DNA from: Glaciecola flavus
Lineage (GTDB): Bacteria; Pseudomonadota; Gammaproteobacteria; Enterobacterales; Alteromonadaceae
Length of the DNA stretch: 64,000 bases
Reading direction: 5' to 3'
Assembly (NCBI RefSeq): GCF_042646125.1
Contig: NZ_JBHRSW010000011.1
Span: 1 to 64,000, forward strand
A program made the translations under genes and the position numbers. Shown in pieces: positions 23,664 to 32,612 of the stretch; the first letter of the stretch is position 1; every line of letters starts with the position of its first letter. The notes beneath the pieces were generated by a model. The model was not told the origin of the DNA. It was given only the letters and a program-made list of their open reading frames with translations, and did not search any database.

Positions 23664-25250
23664 ATGAAAAACTGGTCGATCCAAAAAATGTTTTCGGTAC
23701 TGTTTGTCAGTTTGATCGTGCTGCTGATCATCAACATTGTTGGTATGTTAACCATCGCTAAAACAGCATATTTTACGTTTTTGGAGCGAGAACACATCGT
23801 TGAGATCATTAAAATACGGGATGCCGTGGGCAATATCCAACTTGCTTCTCACGCGGACCAGATAAGCACGAGGCCTACACTAATAGAAAATGCAAATACC
23901 GTTATAGCAGCGGCAAAGTCTGCCAAAAAACAGGCAGAATTATGCCTCGACGCGGTACTACCCATTGAAGTAGTGTTATTCAATCTGCTTGGCTTTGGTG
24001 AAGCCATTGATATTTGCAAAGCATCCCTTGATAACCGAGAAGCGTTAGTAAGTCTAGCCACTGACTTAAAACAAACCAAGCTGTCAGCCTTGGACTTTGT
24101 ACAAGACGTTGAAGCCCCCTTAAAAATTGCAGAAGAGCATTCGTTAAAATTTGCCGCAATTGTGCCTGAAATCAGGCATTTTATGGTGACGCTTATTGTG
24201 AGTATGTCTGTTCTTTTTGCGATAGTGCTATTAATTGGCGCTTACATGCTAATGAAGCAGATTAAATCACAGTTGTTTTTGTTGCGAGATGACATATCTA
24301 TGCTAGAAAAGTCGAATAAACTTTCATACGCGACGCAAGGTTTTTCAAATAACGAAATAGGCACGGTAGCCGAGTCCTTAAGTCGCTTGCTACAGAAATT
24401 TGCAGCATTAATTGGCAAGGTCATTGCGTCAAATACTTCCCTCTCTGACGAAAGCAAAAAACTTGCACAGCTCGCAGAAGATTCAAACGAAAGTGTGGCG
24501 ACGCAATTTACGATGACAAATGAAATTTCTGACTCTATCGGACATATAACTGCGGCTATTCAAGACGTAGACGACAAAATAATGTCGGTGGCTGACAACG
24601 CTAAAAATGTAGATCAAAGTGCTGAGAGTGGGCGATCGGCAATGGAAACAACCAGTGCTGAGTTAAGTGTATTGTCGAGTGATGTAACATCTGCCGCTAA
24701 TGTCGTTTCTGAATTGGCGCAGAGTGGCGAAAACGTCGCAAAAGTCATTGAGGTCATAGAGCAGATTGCCGAACAAACCAATCTACTGGCCTTAAATGCG
24801 GCGATCGAGGCCGCACGCGCTGGCGAACATGGACGAGGGTTTGCGGTAGTATCGGATGAAGTCAGAACGTTGGCGACGCGAACACAGAACTCTACAAAAG
24901 AAATCAGTGATATTATTGAGCAGTTTAAAGCCCATTCGAGTTCGGCTGTAGCGGCTATGAATAAGAGCCAAAGTCAGGCAGCACAAACAATTGAGAAAGC
25001 GGATGAAGCAAATGCTGCACTGACAGCTATAAAAGCGCTCTCAACACAAATTAATACTTCAGCAGAGCATGTCGCCGATTCAGCGAAAGAACAAAATCGA
25101 GTGCTCAACGGTATTAACCAAAATCTAGGGCAATTGCGAGATATTGCCAAGAATGCCAAAGAGATATCTTCGAAAACCAAGGAAACAGCGCTTGCTGTTA
25201 ACCAAAACGTAGACAAACTTGACGCCGTAGTGCTGGAATTTACGCTATAG
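23664..25250 (+). CDS. Methyl-accepting chemotaxis protein
   Basis: A 528-residue chemoreceptor. Two membrane helices (about 10-32 and 174-196) bracket a periplasmic helical sensor domain of about 140 residues, followed by a HAMP-like linker and a long cytoplasmic coiled coil. The hairpin tip has the invariant EQIAEQTNLLALNAAIEAAR followed by RGFAVVSDEVR, which contacts CheA/CheW. ATG 23664 is chosen because the hydrophobic anchor starts just after it. Two cysteines (LCLDAV and DICKAS) in the sensor domain could pair. It ends 1 bp from the convergent pterin-synthase-like gene. Confidence 0.92.
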   Translation: MKNWSIQKMFSVLFVSLIVLLIINIVGMLTIAKTAYFTFLEREHIVEIIKIRDAVGNIQLASHADQISTRPTLIENANTVIAAAKSAKKQAELCLDAVLPIEVVLFNLLGFGEAIDICKASLDNREALVSLATDLKQTKLSALDFVQDVEAPLKIAEEHSLKFAAIVPEIRHFMVTLIVSMSVLFAIVLLIGAYMLMKQIKSQLFLLRDDISMLEKSNKLSYATQGFSNNEIGTVAESLSRLLQKFAALIGKVIASNTSLSDESKKLAQLAEDSNESVATQFTMTNEISDSIGHITAAIQDVDDKIMSVADNAKNVDQSAESGRSAMETTSAELSVLSSDVTSAANVVSELAQSGENVAKVIEVIEQIAEQTNLLALNAAIEAARAGEHGRGFAVVSDEVRTLATRTQNSTKEISDIIEQFKAHSSSAVAAMNKSQSQAAQTIEKADEANAALTAIKALSTQINTSAEHVADSAKEQNRVLNGINQNLGQLRDIAKNAKEISSKTKETALAVNQNVDKLDAVVLEFTL

Positions 25251-25251
25251 C

Positions 25252-25626
25252 TTAGCTGCCTTGATAAGATGCCCAAGCGTCATGTGTTTCGCCTAAACAC
25301 ACTTTTATGGCTCCCGCAAAAGTTTGCTGAGTGAGGATTTTGATTTCGTCATGAATGTACTTAGCTAAAAATTCGGTTGTGGTGAGTTGTCCATTGAATT
25401 TTGTTATCTCGTCTAAATTTTGATAGTTGAGTTCTGCCAACACTTTCTTGGTGATCGTTTTTGCCTCCCCAATATCGATGACCACATTGTGTTTTGTGAT
25501 AGTCGCTGATTGAAATTCAACATCGACCACATACGTAGCGCCGTGCATATGTTGCGCAGGTCCGAAAAAGGGATCAGGTAGAGAGTGAGCAATCATGATA
25601 GATTCTCTAATTTTTACAGCAAACAT
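25252..25626 (-). CDS. Divergent 6-pyruvoyl-tetrahydropterin/6-carboxytetrahydropterin synthase-fold protein
   Basis: A 124-residue tunnelling-fold protein of the PTPS/QueD family. One zinc-type His is visible (AHSLPDPFFGP), and HMHGATY replaces the usual LHGHxY. The catalytic Cys that normally lies a few residues before HGH is replaced by Ala (GPAQHMHG), and the usual LDH dyad reads LNYQNL. The substrate-binding Glu is retained near the end (LGETHDAW). By eye it therefore lacks normal QueD chemistry. ATG 25626 is chosen with AAGGA upstream. Last gene of the nine-gene operon, about 70 bp after the MDR dehydrogenase. Confidence 0.8.
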   Translation of the reverse strand: MFAVKIRESIMIAHSLPDPFFGPAQHMHGATYVVDVEFQSATITKHNVVIDIGEAKTITKKVLAELNYQNLDEITKFNGQLTTTEFLAKYIHDEIKILTQQTFAGAIKVCLGETHDAWASYQGS

Positions 25627-25694
25627 AGGGTGTGGGTTCCTTCGTGGTATCAAAAACAACCATACTTTTGATTTTATCCTGTATGTGATGTTTT

Positions 25695-26672
25695 TTACGG
25701 ATTAATATTCGGATAGCGAATACACCAAATGAGTCCTTTGGGAAGCGTTTGGTTTCGTAAATGATTAAAAAAGTCAGGTGCGTCTTTCAATTCAATGTCC
25801 TCTGCAAATAGGCTATCGTAAATAGGGTCACGCAGGAAATTGATCGCAAGTTTTTTGCGGCTGGCGTAAGTTTCGTCAGGTTTATGCCCAGGGATATTGG
25901 AAACTTGCGAACTAATTATACGCAGACGATTGTAGTGAAAATGTTCACCTAAGACTAATTCCACAGCTTCGCTCGCATACCAACTTAGCTCAACAATTGT
26001 CCCTTCAAAACATGCCGACTGCAAACTCCATTGTATGCCCTCTTGAGTGCAGGTGGTGTGGTAAATAAGTGTATACTGCTGATTCTTAATGAGGGGGGAG
26101 CTAACTTTAAAACCGAGTGCTGCAGCCTTCGATGCACGCCATTCGTCAGTTTCGATGATAGTGATATTTTTTAAAGCAATTTGCTTCAAGGTACAAGCCA
26201 GCAATGCACCGATGTTCCCAAACCCGCATATGGCGATAGGTAAATCTTTATTACTTAGTGTAAGTAGGTGCTCACTGTCCCATATTGCGTTAACTATTGT
26301 CTCCATATTACTCAATAGACTAAGCCGTTTGGCAGGTATATCTGCTGGTAAGGGGAATACATCGGCTTTGTTAACGTAAGCTATTTGTTGATGTGGGTGT
26401 AAAACATGAACGAGTGCATTGTCTTGTGTTTTCCCGACGAGAGAATACCCGTATTTAATAGGTAAACTAAAGCTGCCTTGCATATAGGGCACAGACATTT
26501 TATCAACCAGTTTTTTGTTTACATTACCGGTAGCGACGAGTTTTTCAGTACCACTTGAAACCAGTGAAAATAAGCTGTTTACCTGTATTAATTCGGAATC
26601 TAGTTTGGCTGTGTCAACTTCGCGTAACTCTGACTTTGTATTGTCTACATGCCATAGTGCTAGATTAGACAT
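25695..26672 (-). CDS. MDR-family (zinc-type alcohol dehydrogenase-like) oxidoreductase
   Basis: A 325-residue protein with the medium-chain dehydrogenase fold. The N-terminal catalytic part contains FSLVSSGTEKLV and LPIKYGYSLVG, and the Rossmann part has ICGFGNIGALLA. Zinc-binding cysteines of classical alcohol dehydrogenases are not apparent. This subfamily often neighbours PTPS-like genes (from memory, unchecked). Its ATG overlaps the end of the RibD_C gene by 8 bp. A role in reducing the side chain of a pterin-like intermediate is a reasonable guess. Confidence 0.78.
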   Translation of the reverse strand: MSNLALWHVDNTKSELREVDTAKLDSELIQVNSLFSLVSSGTEKLVATGNVNKKLVDKMSVPYMQGSFSLPIKYGYSLVGKTQDNALVHVLHPHQQIAYVNKADVFPLPADIPAKRLSLLSNMETIVNAIWDSEHLLTLSNKDLPIAICGFGNIGALLACTLKQIALKNITIIETDEWRASKAAALGFKVSSPLIKNQQYTLIYHTTCTQEGIQWSLQSACFEGTIVELSWYASEAVELVLGEHFHYNRLRIISSQVSNIPGHKPDETYASRKKLAINFLRDPIYDSLFAEDIELKDAPDFFNHLRNQTLPKGLIWCIRYPNINP

Positions 26673-27627
26673 TGTGAAGTTGCCCTGTGACGACCATGGC
26701 ATTGCCCATTTGAGTATAAAGGACGTTTTCTAATTTTATTGCCTGATCGACCGTTTCAATTTCGGGAAGCGAAACAAAAGAATGACCCGAACCAAAAATA
26801 AGAGGGGCGATATGAAGTTGAAGCCAAGATATCGATTGGCTTTGCATAAATGCCTTTATCGTGGTGGGTCCGCCCTCTAGCAAAATTGAGCCAATGTTTT
26901 CTTCTCGCAACTTAGCGAGCGCATTTTCAATAGACTGCTGCTTGTTTGCGCCTGAGTATGCAACCGTTTTTAAGTTTGCCACGGGAATAGACTTGTGATC
27001 GATGCCATCTACACAATCTTCCTTACATAATAGAAAATTTCGCATACCAGCTATGTTGGGCAGAGCCTGCAAAGATGACGATGAGTTGCACAGTATGATT
27101 CGAGCAGGGTTAGGACCATTCACATGCCGTACATTCAAACTCGGGGCTTCGTTTCTGGCCGTATTCCCTCCGACGATGACACCGTCTACCAGTGCACGCA
27201 CTCTATGTGCATGTCGCAGATTTTCAGTATTTCCAATCCACTTACTGGCGCCGCACATTGTACAGACTTTACCGTCTAAACTTTGCGCCATATGTGTGAT
27301 AACAAACGAGCTTTGGCGATGGTGCATCTTCACAGTAGCCAAAGGCAAATATAGCTGCAAGTGAGCTTGTAAAGCATGGTCAAAGTCTTTAAGAAAATAC
27401 AGAAAGAGTTTGTTATTAAAAACGACTATGGGTTCGCGACGTAGTTGTTTGATCGGCTGTTTGCTCAATACCACTTCAAATCGATCAATGTGAGTAAATT
27501 GCGTTTTGTGATCAAAAAACGCGATCGATCTTTCACTAAAGCCAATTATATTGATGTCTTCAGGCAGGTTTTTACACGCGGCTTTAAGCGCTAAAATTTG
27601 TGTCCAATAGGGCTCAAACGTGTCCAT
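26665..27627 (-). CDS. RibD C-terminal-domain (DHFR-fold) reductase
   Basis: A 320-residue protein. Residues about 107-318 form a RibD_C/dihydrofolate-reductase-like NADPH-dependent reductase: MAQSLDGKV, RHAHRVRALVDGVIVGGNTA, and SILLEGGPTTIKAF match the riboflavin reductase pattern. The N-terminal 105 residues are not the RibD deaminase and are unrecognised. Riboflavin RibD acts on a GTP-derived ribosylaminopyrimidine, so a related substrate is likely. Overlaps both neighbours (sulfatase-like upstream by 14 bp, MDR downstream by 8 bp). Confidence 0.83.
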   Translation of the reverse strand: MDTFEPYWTQILALKAACKNLPEDINIIGFSERSIAFFDHKTQFTHIDRFEVVLSKQPIKQLRREPIVVFNNKLFLYFLKDFDHALQAHLQLYLPLATVKMHHRQSSFVITHMAQSLDGKVCTMCGASKWIGNTENLRHAHRVRALVDGVIVGGNTARNEAPSLNVRHVNGPNPARIILCNSSSSLQALPNIAGMRNFLLCKEDCVDGIDHKSIPVANLKTVAYSGANKQQSIENALAKLREENIGSILLEGGPTTIKAFMQSQSISWLQLHIAPLIFGSGHSFVSLPEIETVDQAIKLENVLYTQMGNAMVVTGQLHNV

Positions 27628-29431
27628 TAGCTTGCGCGTCCTCTGCGATAATGTTTGGATTTTCGGGTGGGTAAAGATCTATACCATTTGGAAACAGTGG
27701 CACATTTAGCTTGGGATCTTCACCAAAGATCTTGTTAGTCACCTTGATAAAAATACTCATAAAGCCCTCGTGTTTGATGTTTGCTTTGTGCCCCCGCAAG
27801 TTAATGCCCTGCGTAAAACCGTGTTGTATAAACAAATCGATATACTGTTTATTCTTACTTACTACATGAACCGGTGTTTCTAGCCCCATACGCGGTATGC
27901 TGATAAGGGGTGGTTGATGGTCACCAAATACAACGAGTACTAGATTATCTTCTTTATTTTGAAAGGCAAAATCAAATACGCTGGCGAGTTGATAGTTTAT
28001 CGACGCTAGGTATTTGTCGTGATTGCTCTCTAGCGTGTCGCTTGTCAATGCGGGTTGATATTCCGATGAATTGATCACTTGCCAATCTTCTGTAATTTGC
28101 ATAGGTGAAATCCAAGGAATATGAGAGTTCATGGTACAGTAAAACATGCAAACAGGCTTTTCGCCCACCACTTTAGCGCGCTCGTACCCTTGATTAATAA
28201 CATATTGATCAGGTGCACAATGACGTTTTGTTAAGCCGAAAAAAGGAAGTTTCTGACCGATAAAATCCAATTCTCGCCAGTCGACAATGTCGTCGGGCTG
28301 AAAGCATCGACGAATAGGCTCCCAATTAATATCCTTGTCAGCCACTCCCCCCATCGGACAACTCAGTAAATTGTGATAGCCATTTCTATGCATAAAATGA
28401 AAAATAGACTCGTATTCACCAAAATTATTTGTTGATTCAAACAAGGTGTCGTAAAGCTGTATGTTTTCAATTTTGGTGCCATACATAAACGTTGTATAGC
28501 TCAGCCAAGATCCGCCACTAAATATCGGTGAACTAGAAAAATGCGACGCTACATGCAAACCAGCTTTTTGGTATGTTTTGCTAAATTTGTTAATCACATC
28601 TTCAAGATGAACGGCAAGTTTAGGATCTTTGTATATTCGCGCACCATACGATTCGATGCACAAAAACACGAAATGTGGCTTTTCTTTCAATCGCACTGCT
28701 GAGTATGGGTTTTTATCTCGAAAAGAAGCCTTGCTTTGCAACAAGATGGGTTTGTATTTTTGACAAAATATGATGTTTCTTACTAGATGATGAAAAGTAG
28801 AAAACGCATTCCGCCAATGTAAGTCTTTGTACCGGTGTTTTCGCCAGCTAAATAGTGCAAGTGTCTTTTGTTTTTTCCAGTCAAGTACAGTAAATACACC
28901 CACCACCAACAACACTAGCACTGCCAAGCCACTTTGCGGCCAAGACTTATTGTTAACGTAGGTGTTTATTAACCAGCTGTTAAAGTGGTAAGCAATAAAA
29001 GTTAACAGCAGAATAAAACACACTAAGCCAGCAATGACTGCAATGGCGCGTCCTTTGAACACCACGATACCGGTAGCGATGAGCGAAATATCACTTAAAA
29101 AAGCTGGGGTGCGATTAAAGACGAATAGCATGACCGAGAGGTAAATAATATACACTTGCGTTAACACCAGTATGCCAGTAGCGGTCAATAAAGTAAGTGT
29201 GAAAGGTACCTCAAATAACAAACAAACCAGCACGAAAAGGCTAAATTCTACGTTTATTCTAAACGGGTCTGAAAACTCTAGCTTACTAAACAACAATTGC
29301 CTCAGCTTTCTATGACGCGCTCGCTTTTCAAATAAAAAAGCGAAAGGGTTAGCTTGTTGCTTAATGTTGATTAAGTAGAAGGGCATAAAGCACGCTATAT
29401 TTGCGCCAATGAAGCCCAGCCAAAACAGCAT
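27614..29431 (-). CDS. Membrane-anchored sulfatase/alkaline-phosphatase-superfamily protein (LtaS/EptA-like)
   Basis: A 605-residue inner-membrane protein: about five N-terminal helices, then a periplasmic catalytic domain. Metal-site motifs are FLCIESYGA early and VVFGDHQPP late; FSGGSWLSYTTFMYG is where the nucleophilic Thr/Ser falls in this superfamily. Relatives hydrolyse sulfate esters or move phospholipid headgroups (phosphoethanolamine, glycerol phosphate). ATG 29431 begins 1 bp after the preceding stop and has AGAGAGG upstream. In this operon with a CDP-alcohol phosphatidyltransferase, headgroup transfer is more likely than sulfate release. Confidence 0.78.
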   Translation of the reverse strand: MLFWLGFIGANIACFMPFYLINIKQQANPFAFLFEKRARHRKLRQLLFSKLEFSDPFRINVEFSLFVLVCLLFEVPFTLTLLTATGILVLTQVYIIYLSVMLFVFNRTPAFLSDISLIATGIVVFKGRAIAVIAGLVCFILLLTFIAYHFNSWLINTYVNNKSWPQSGLAVLVLLVVGVFTVLDWKKQKTLALFSWRKHRYKDLHWRNAFSTFHHLVRNIIFCQKYKPILLQSKASFRDKNPYSAVRLKEKPHFVFLCIESYGARIYKDPKLAVHLEDVINKFSKTYQKAGLHVASHFSSSPIFSGGSWLSYTTFMYGTKIENIQLYDTLFESTNNFGEYESIFHFMHRNGYHNLLSCPMGGVADKDINWEPIRRCFQPDDIVDWRELDFIGQKLPFFGLTKRHCAPDQYVINQGYERAKVVGEKPVCMFYCTMNSHIPWISPMQITEDWQVINSSEYQPALTSDTLESNHDKYLASINYQLASVFDFAFQNKEDNLVLVVFGDHQPPLISIPRMGLETPVHVVSKNKQYIDLFIQHGFTQGINLRGHKANIKHEGFMSIFIKVTNKIFGEDPKLNVPLFPNGIDLYPPENPNIIAEDAQANGHV

Positions 29432-29432
29432 C

Positions 29433-30254
29433 TTACAGGCCTCTCTTATACACATGCGCAAGGTACTTCATATGTTTACTTGCGTAGAGTTGATCGAGCG
29501 TAAATCCGCCTCGAAATGCCTGCCAGCCCATATGTGAGGGCTTAAATTTTAGCAAACACGATACAAACATCCGTTTTAGCTCAAGCAAGGCTGGGGAAGG
29601 TATTTGCATCATTGAGGTAAAATCATGTTGTTGATATTCAAAGATATTTTCAAACTGGTTTAGGGAGCTTGGTTCCATATGTTTTTGTTCGAGGACTTCA
29701 GTGAGTTGCCAATCTGCTTTAAAAGACATTAGCTTTTCTTCTGGAGCCTTGTTTTGCAAAGTGTCCTCTACAACTACTAAGGTGCCGCCTGGCTCCAATG
29801 ATTGAATGAGTTTGCCTAAGCTATGTTGAATGTTTTTGCTGTGTTTTAGTGACTCAACAGCGACTACAAAGCTATATTCTTTCGTAGGTACATCATCAAA
29901 GGATTGACACAAAAAACTCACTTGATCCGTCGATGTACAAAACTGGATCCCATGAAAATGCTTAGCCTGAGAAATTTCGTCCTGACTAACACTGATACCG
30001 ACTACTGCAGCATGGGTTTGTTTAGCTATAAATGCACTACCCCAACCTACGCCGCAACCTGCATCTAATATTTTCCCAGTATTTGGGAAGCCGATGTAGT
30101 GGTGTATCCACTGATAAATATCTGAAATATTTTTATCTGCAAATTTTAGTACCTTGTGTATCGGGTACATGGCTTCTTTCTTGTGCTTTAACTCAGTAGC
30201 CAGAAGTTGGTCGTACAACGCTGAGACGCGCTCGGTATTACTTTGCGTTCTCAT
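29433..30254 (-). CDS. Class I SAM-dependent methyltransferase
   Basis: A 273-residue soluble methyltransferase. The SAM-binding motif I is ILDAGCGVGWGSAFIA (residues about 62-77), followed by motif II-like VVGISVSQ and a SLEPGGTLVVVEDT strand. The pattern is like small-molecule C/O-methyltransferases (UbiE/cyclopropane-synthase-like). Overlaps the upstream methyltransferase by 4 bp. Target unknown. Confidence 0.85.
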   Translation of the reverse strand: MRTQSNTERVSALYDQLLATELKHKKEAMYPIHKVLKFADKNISDIYQWIHHYIGFPNTGKILDAGCGVGWGSAFIAKQTHAAVVGISVSQDEISQAKHFHGIQFCTSTDQVSFLCQSFDDVPTKEYSFVVAVESLKHSKNIQHSLGKLIQSLEPGGTLVVVEDTLQNKAPEEKLMSFKADWQLTEVLEQKHMEPSSLNQFENIFEYQQHDFTSMMQIPSPALLELKRMFVSCLLKFKPSHMGWQAFRGGFTLDQLYASKHMKYLAHVYKRGL

Positions 30255-30961
30255 ACTTTGGCCTTTGAAAGCAAAAATATAAACTTGCCCGTTCTTTCAA
30301 TGGCTTGCCCACTATCCAGTACTTGTTTAGGATCAACGTGAGCAATACCCAAAGACAACCAGCGTTTCTTGCGTTGCAGCGGATATTGGTCGGGCAATAC
30401 ATCGCCAACATTAAAACCATGTTGATGAAAAATGTGAGTCCATTCTCGCAATGACTTAGCGCCTTGATGGCCCGCTTTGTTCCTTAAGCCTAATGCTTCT
30501 TTAAACCATTTCCATACGACTGTTTCGGAGTTTCTTACCAAAATACAATAGCGAGCGTCTTTACTACCCACTCGGTGTAATTCGTCTAATACGGCGCCTA
30601 AATCAATCATTCGCTCCAAACTACCCAAACATGTAATGACATCAAATACACCCGTTTCGAAAGGTAAATTCTCAGCATTGGCTTCGAGAATGTTTGCTTG
30701 GGGTAACAGCGCCTTTGTTTTTGCAACGGCAATGGGTGATATATCCACCCCTGTCATTTTACAATTACTTGCTTGTGCCGCTTGTAGCAAACGACCAAGG
30801 CCACAAGCAACATCGAGCAAGGCGTCTGTAGGCTTTAGGTCGACTAAGGACAGGAATATTTCGTAGGCTTCAACTTTCCTTAGGTAACGCTCTCCTTTTT
30901 TGGCATAAGTTGTATTGAACCAATTCGTGATTTGTTGTTGTTCTTCGCTTGAGTCAGTCAT
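30251..30961 (-). CDS. Class I SAM-dependent methyltransferase (Methyltransf_11-like)
   Basis: A 236-residue soluble methyltransferase with motif I LLDVACGLGRLLQAA, acidic motif II MTGVDISPIAV and NLPFETGVFDVITCLGSLER. It is a different subfamily from its downstream neighbour, so two separate methylations or one methylation plus one unrelated step are possible. Starts one base from the stop of the ICMT-like gene (shared base at 30961). Confidence 0.85.
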   Translation of the reverse strand: MTDSSEEQQQITNWFNTTYAKKGERYLRKVEAYEIFLSLVDLKPTDALLDVACGLGRLLQAAQASNCKMTGVDISPIAVAKTKALLPQANILEANAENLPFETGVFDVITCLGSLERMIDLGAVLDELHRVGSKDARYCILVRNSETVVWKWFKEALGLRNKAGHQGAKSLREWTHIFHQHGFNVGDVLPDQYPLQRKKRWLSLGIAHVDPKQVLDSGQAIERTGKFIFLLSKAKV

Positions 30962-31590
30962 TACAAATACCGCCTTGTATTTTTGAGGTAGAGTTGATAT
31001 TCACTGCCGTATTTATTCGTTAAAAAATCTTCTTCCATGGCTATTTTTATGTGCATATAGGCAATGTAGTAGATCAAACCAATGAGCAAATAGACTGAAG
31101 GAATGCTGATGAATATGCCGGCATAAAACAGATACATGCCGATTTGAATTGGGTTTCTAGAGCGAGAAAATACGCTGTCTGTGTGAAGACTATAGTTGTG
31201 CTCTGTTTGGGCGTTTTTTTTGCGAATAGTGAACACTGCTTTTAAGGTAATGAGTCTGCCAATAACAATACAAGCGATACCCAAAAGCACAGTGGATTCT
31301 GAGCCCCTAAATACTTGCGGAAAGTAAAAGTCTGTCGAGCCGAACATGACTAAAAATGGCAATAAAAAAACCAGATATACACCAAATAATGGTAACCAAA
31401 ATACAAGGATTTTAAGGGCGGGGTGCAAGTGGAATATCCATTGGTATTTTTCAGAATATACACTAGTAATATTGTTGTTCGACCGACTAATTGTAAAATT
31501 AGACGCGACACTTGGGACGTGTGCCAAGCTTAATTCTAGTGCTAAGCTGATGTAAGCAAGGACGATAATAAAATATAAAATATCAATCAT
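30961..31590 (-). CDS. Isoprenylcysteine carboxyl methyltransferase-like (ICMT/PEMT) membrane protein
   Basis: A 209-residue membrane protein with about five helices. The C-terminal half has the ICMT/phospholipid N-methyltransferase pattern: SRNPIQIGMYLFYAG, then EEDFLTNKYGSEYQLYLKNTRRYL. Family members methylate membrane-embedded substrates. ATG 31590 overlaps the glycosyltransferase stop by 4 bp; upstream in-frame codons overlap deeply and look non-native. Fits a lipid-linked product. Confidence 0.78.
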   Translation of the reverse strand: MIDILYFIIVLAYISLALELSLAHVPSVASNFTISRSNNNITSVYSEKYQWIFHLHPALKILVFWLPLFGVYLVFLLPFLVMFGSTDFYFPQVFRGSESTVLLGIACIVIGRLITLKAVFTIRKKNAQTEHNYSLHTDSVFSRSRNPIQIGMYLFYAGIFISIPSVYLLIGLIYYIAYMHIKIAMEEDFLTNKYGSEYQLYLKNTRRYL

Positions 31591-32612
31591 ATGAAAGCTC
31601 CGCTTTGCTGCTTTTTCGGCTTCACATGCTGCAACAGGCTTGCAAATTCGTCTACGACTGTTGCCCAAGTGCGAGCACTCCCGCCGCCTTGTTGACACAA
31701 ACTTTGGTACGCGTTTTTGTTGCACAACAAATCAGCCAGTGCCTGTGCACAGCTTTCCACCGTGTACGCATCGATGTACCTTACATTTTTTGCTCGAGAA
31801 AACTCTGCAAGCTCACCACTTACGGAAGAAAGCATGGGTAGCTTGGCATTAATCGCCTCTAAGCTGATCATTGAATATGGCTCATATGCGGACAAATGAA
31901 TCATCAGATCCGCATTAACCATCGCTACATTTAAATCTTGCTGACTAACAACACCTTTGTAAGAGATGCGATCACCGAGTTGGTATTGCTGTACTAATGC
32001 AAAAATCGAGTTGGCGTAATCAATCGCAAAGCGTGACTCTCCATATATTTCTAATTGCCAAGGTAAATATTCGAGGGCTTTTAGCGACTGCAACAATAGT
32101 TCATAACCTTTGTTTGGGATAAGGCTCGCGGCAACAATTAATCGGTAGGGTAAAACGGCAAACTCGGTTTTGTAGCGCCAACCTTCGCATAAGCCAGGTT
32201 TGATCATATGTAATTTGTTTGCGTGCAGTTGATAGGTACTTACCATGTACTCTTTGCAAGCGGTGCCCGTGAACAATATGTGACTCTGTTGAATAACTTG
32301 CGTCAAAGGCGAAAGTAGGTTCTTATTGTTTGCGTTATCATAGGCGACTTGAAGTTCTGGGGGCAAATGGCATAACAGAATGAGATGTTCAGGTTCGAGC
32401 TTGGTGAGCAACACCTCTGCGATATCATTGACAGATATACTATCAACGATAGTGATCCCCTCGTTTGTGAGTGTATTAATATTGTTGGCGTCGAAATAAC
32501 GAAGCAGGTAGCCCCTACGCTTCAAGCCATTCAGTACATGGTGGTTATAAATATAACCGCCAGACACTTTTTTGTGAGCGTCTTCACACACGAAGTTAAT
32601 GATGGTCTGCAT
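31587..32612 (-). CDS. GT4-type glycosyltransferase
   Basis: A 341-residue GT-B fold enzyme. The C-terminal Rossmann part shows LIVAASLIPNKGYELLLQ, then GVVSQQDLNVAMVNADLMIH and SAYEPYSMISLEAI, the E-x7-E donor-site pattern of family 4. ATG 32612 (MQTIINFV) is chosen as the natural first strand, overlapping the upstream gene by 17 bp. It probably adds a sugar to the pathway intermediate. Confidence 0.85.
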   Translation of the reverse strand: MQTIINFVCEDAHKKVSGGYIYNHHVLNGLKRRGYLLRYFDANNINTLTNEGITIVDSISVNDIAEVLLTKLEPEHLILLCHLPPELQVAYDNANNKNLLSPLTQVIQQSHILFTGTACKEYMVSTYQLHANKLHMIKPGLCEGWRYKTEFAVLPYRLIVAASLIPNKGYELLLQSLKALEYLPWQLEIYGESRFAIDYANSIFALVQQYQLGDRISYKGVVSQQDLNVAMVNADLMIHLSAYEPYSMISLEAINAKLPMLSSVSGELAEFSRAKNVRYIDAYTVESCAQALADLLCNKNAYQSLCQQGGGSARTWATVVDEFASLLQHVKPKKQQSGAFI

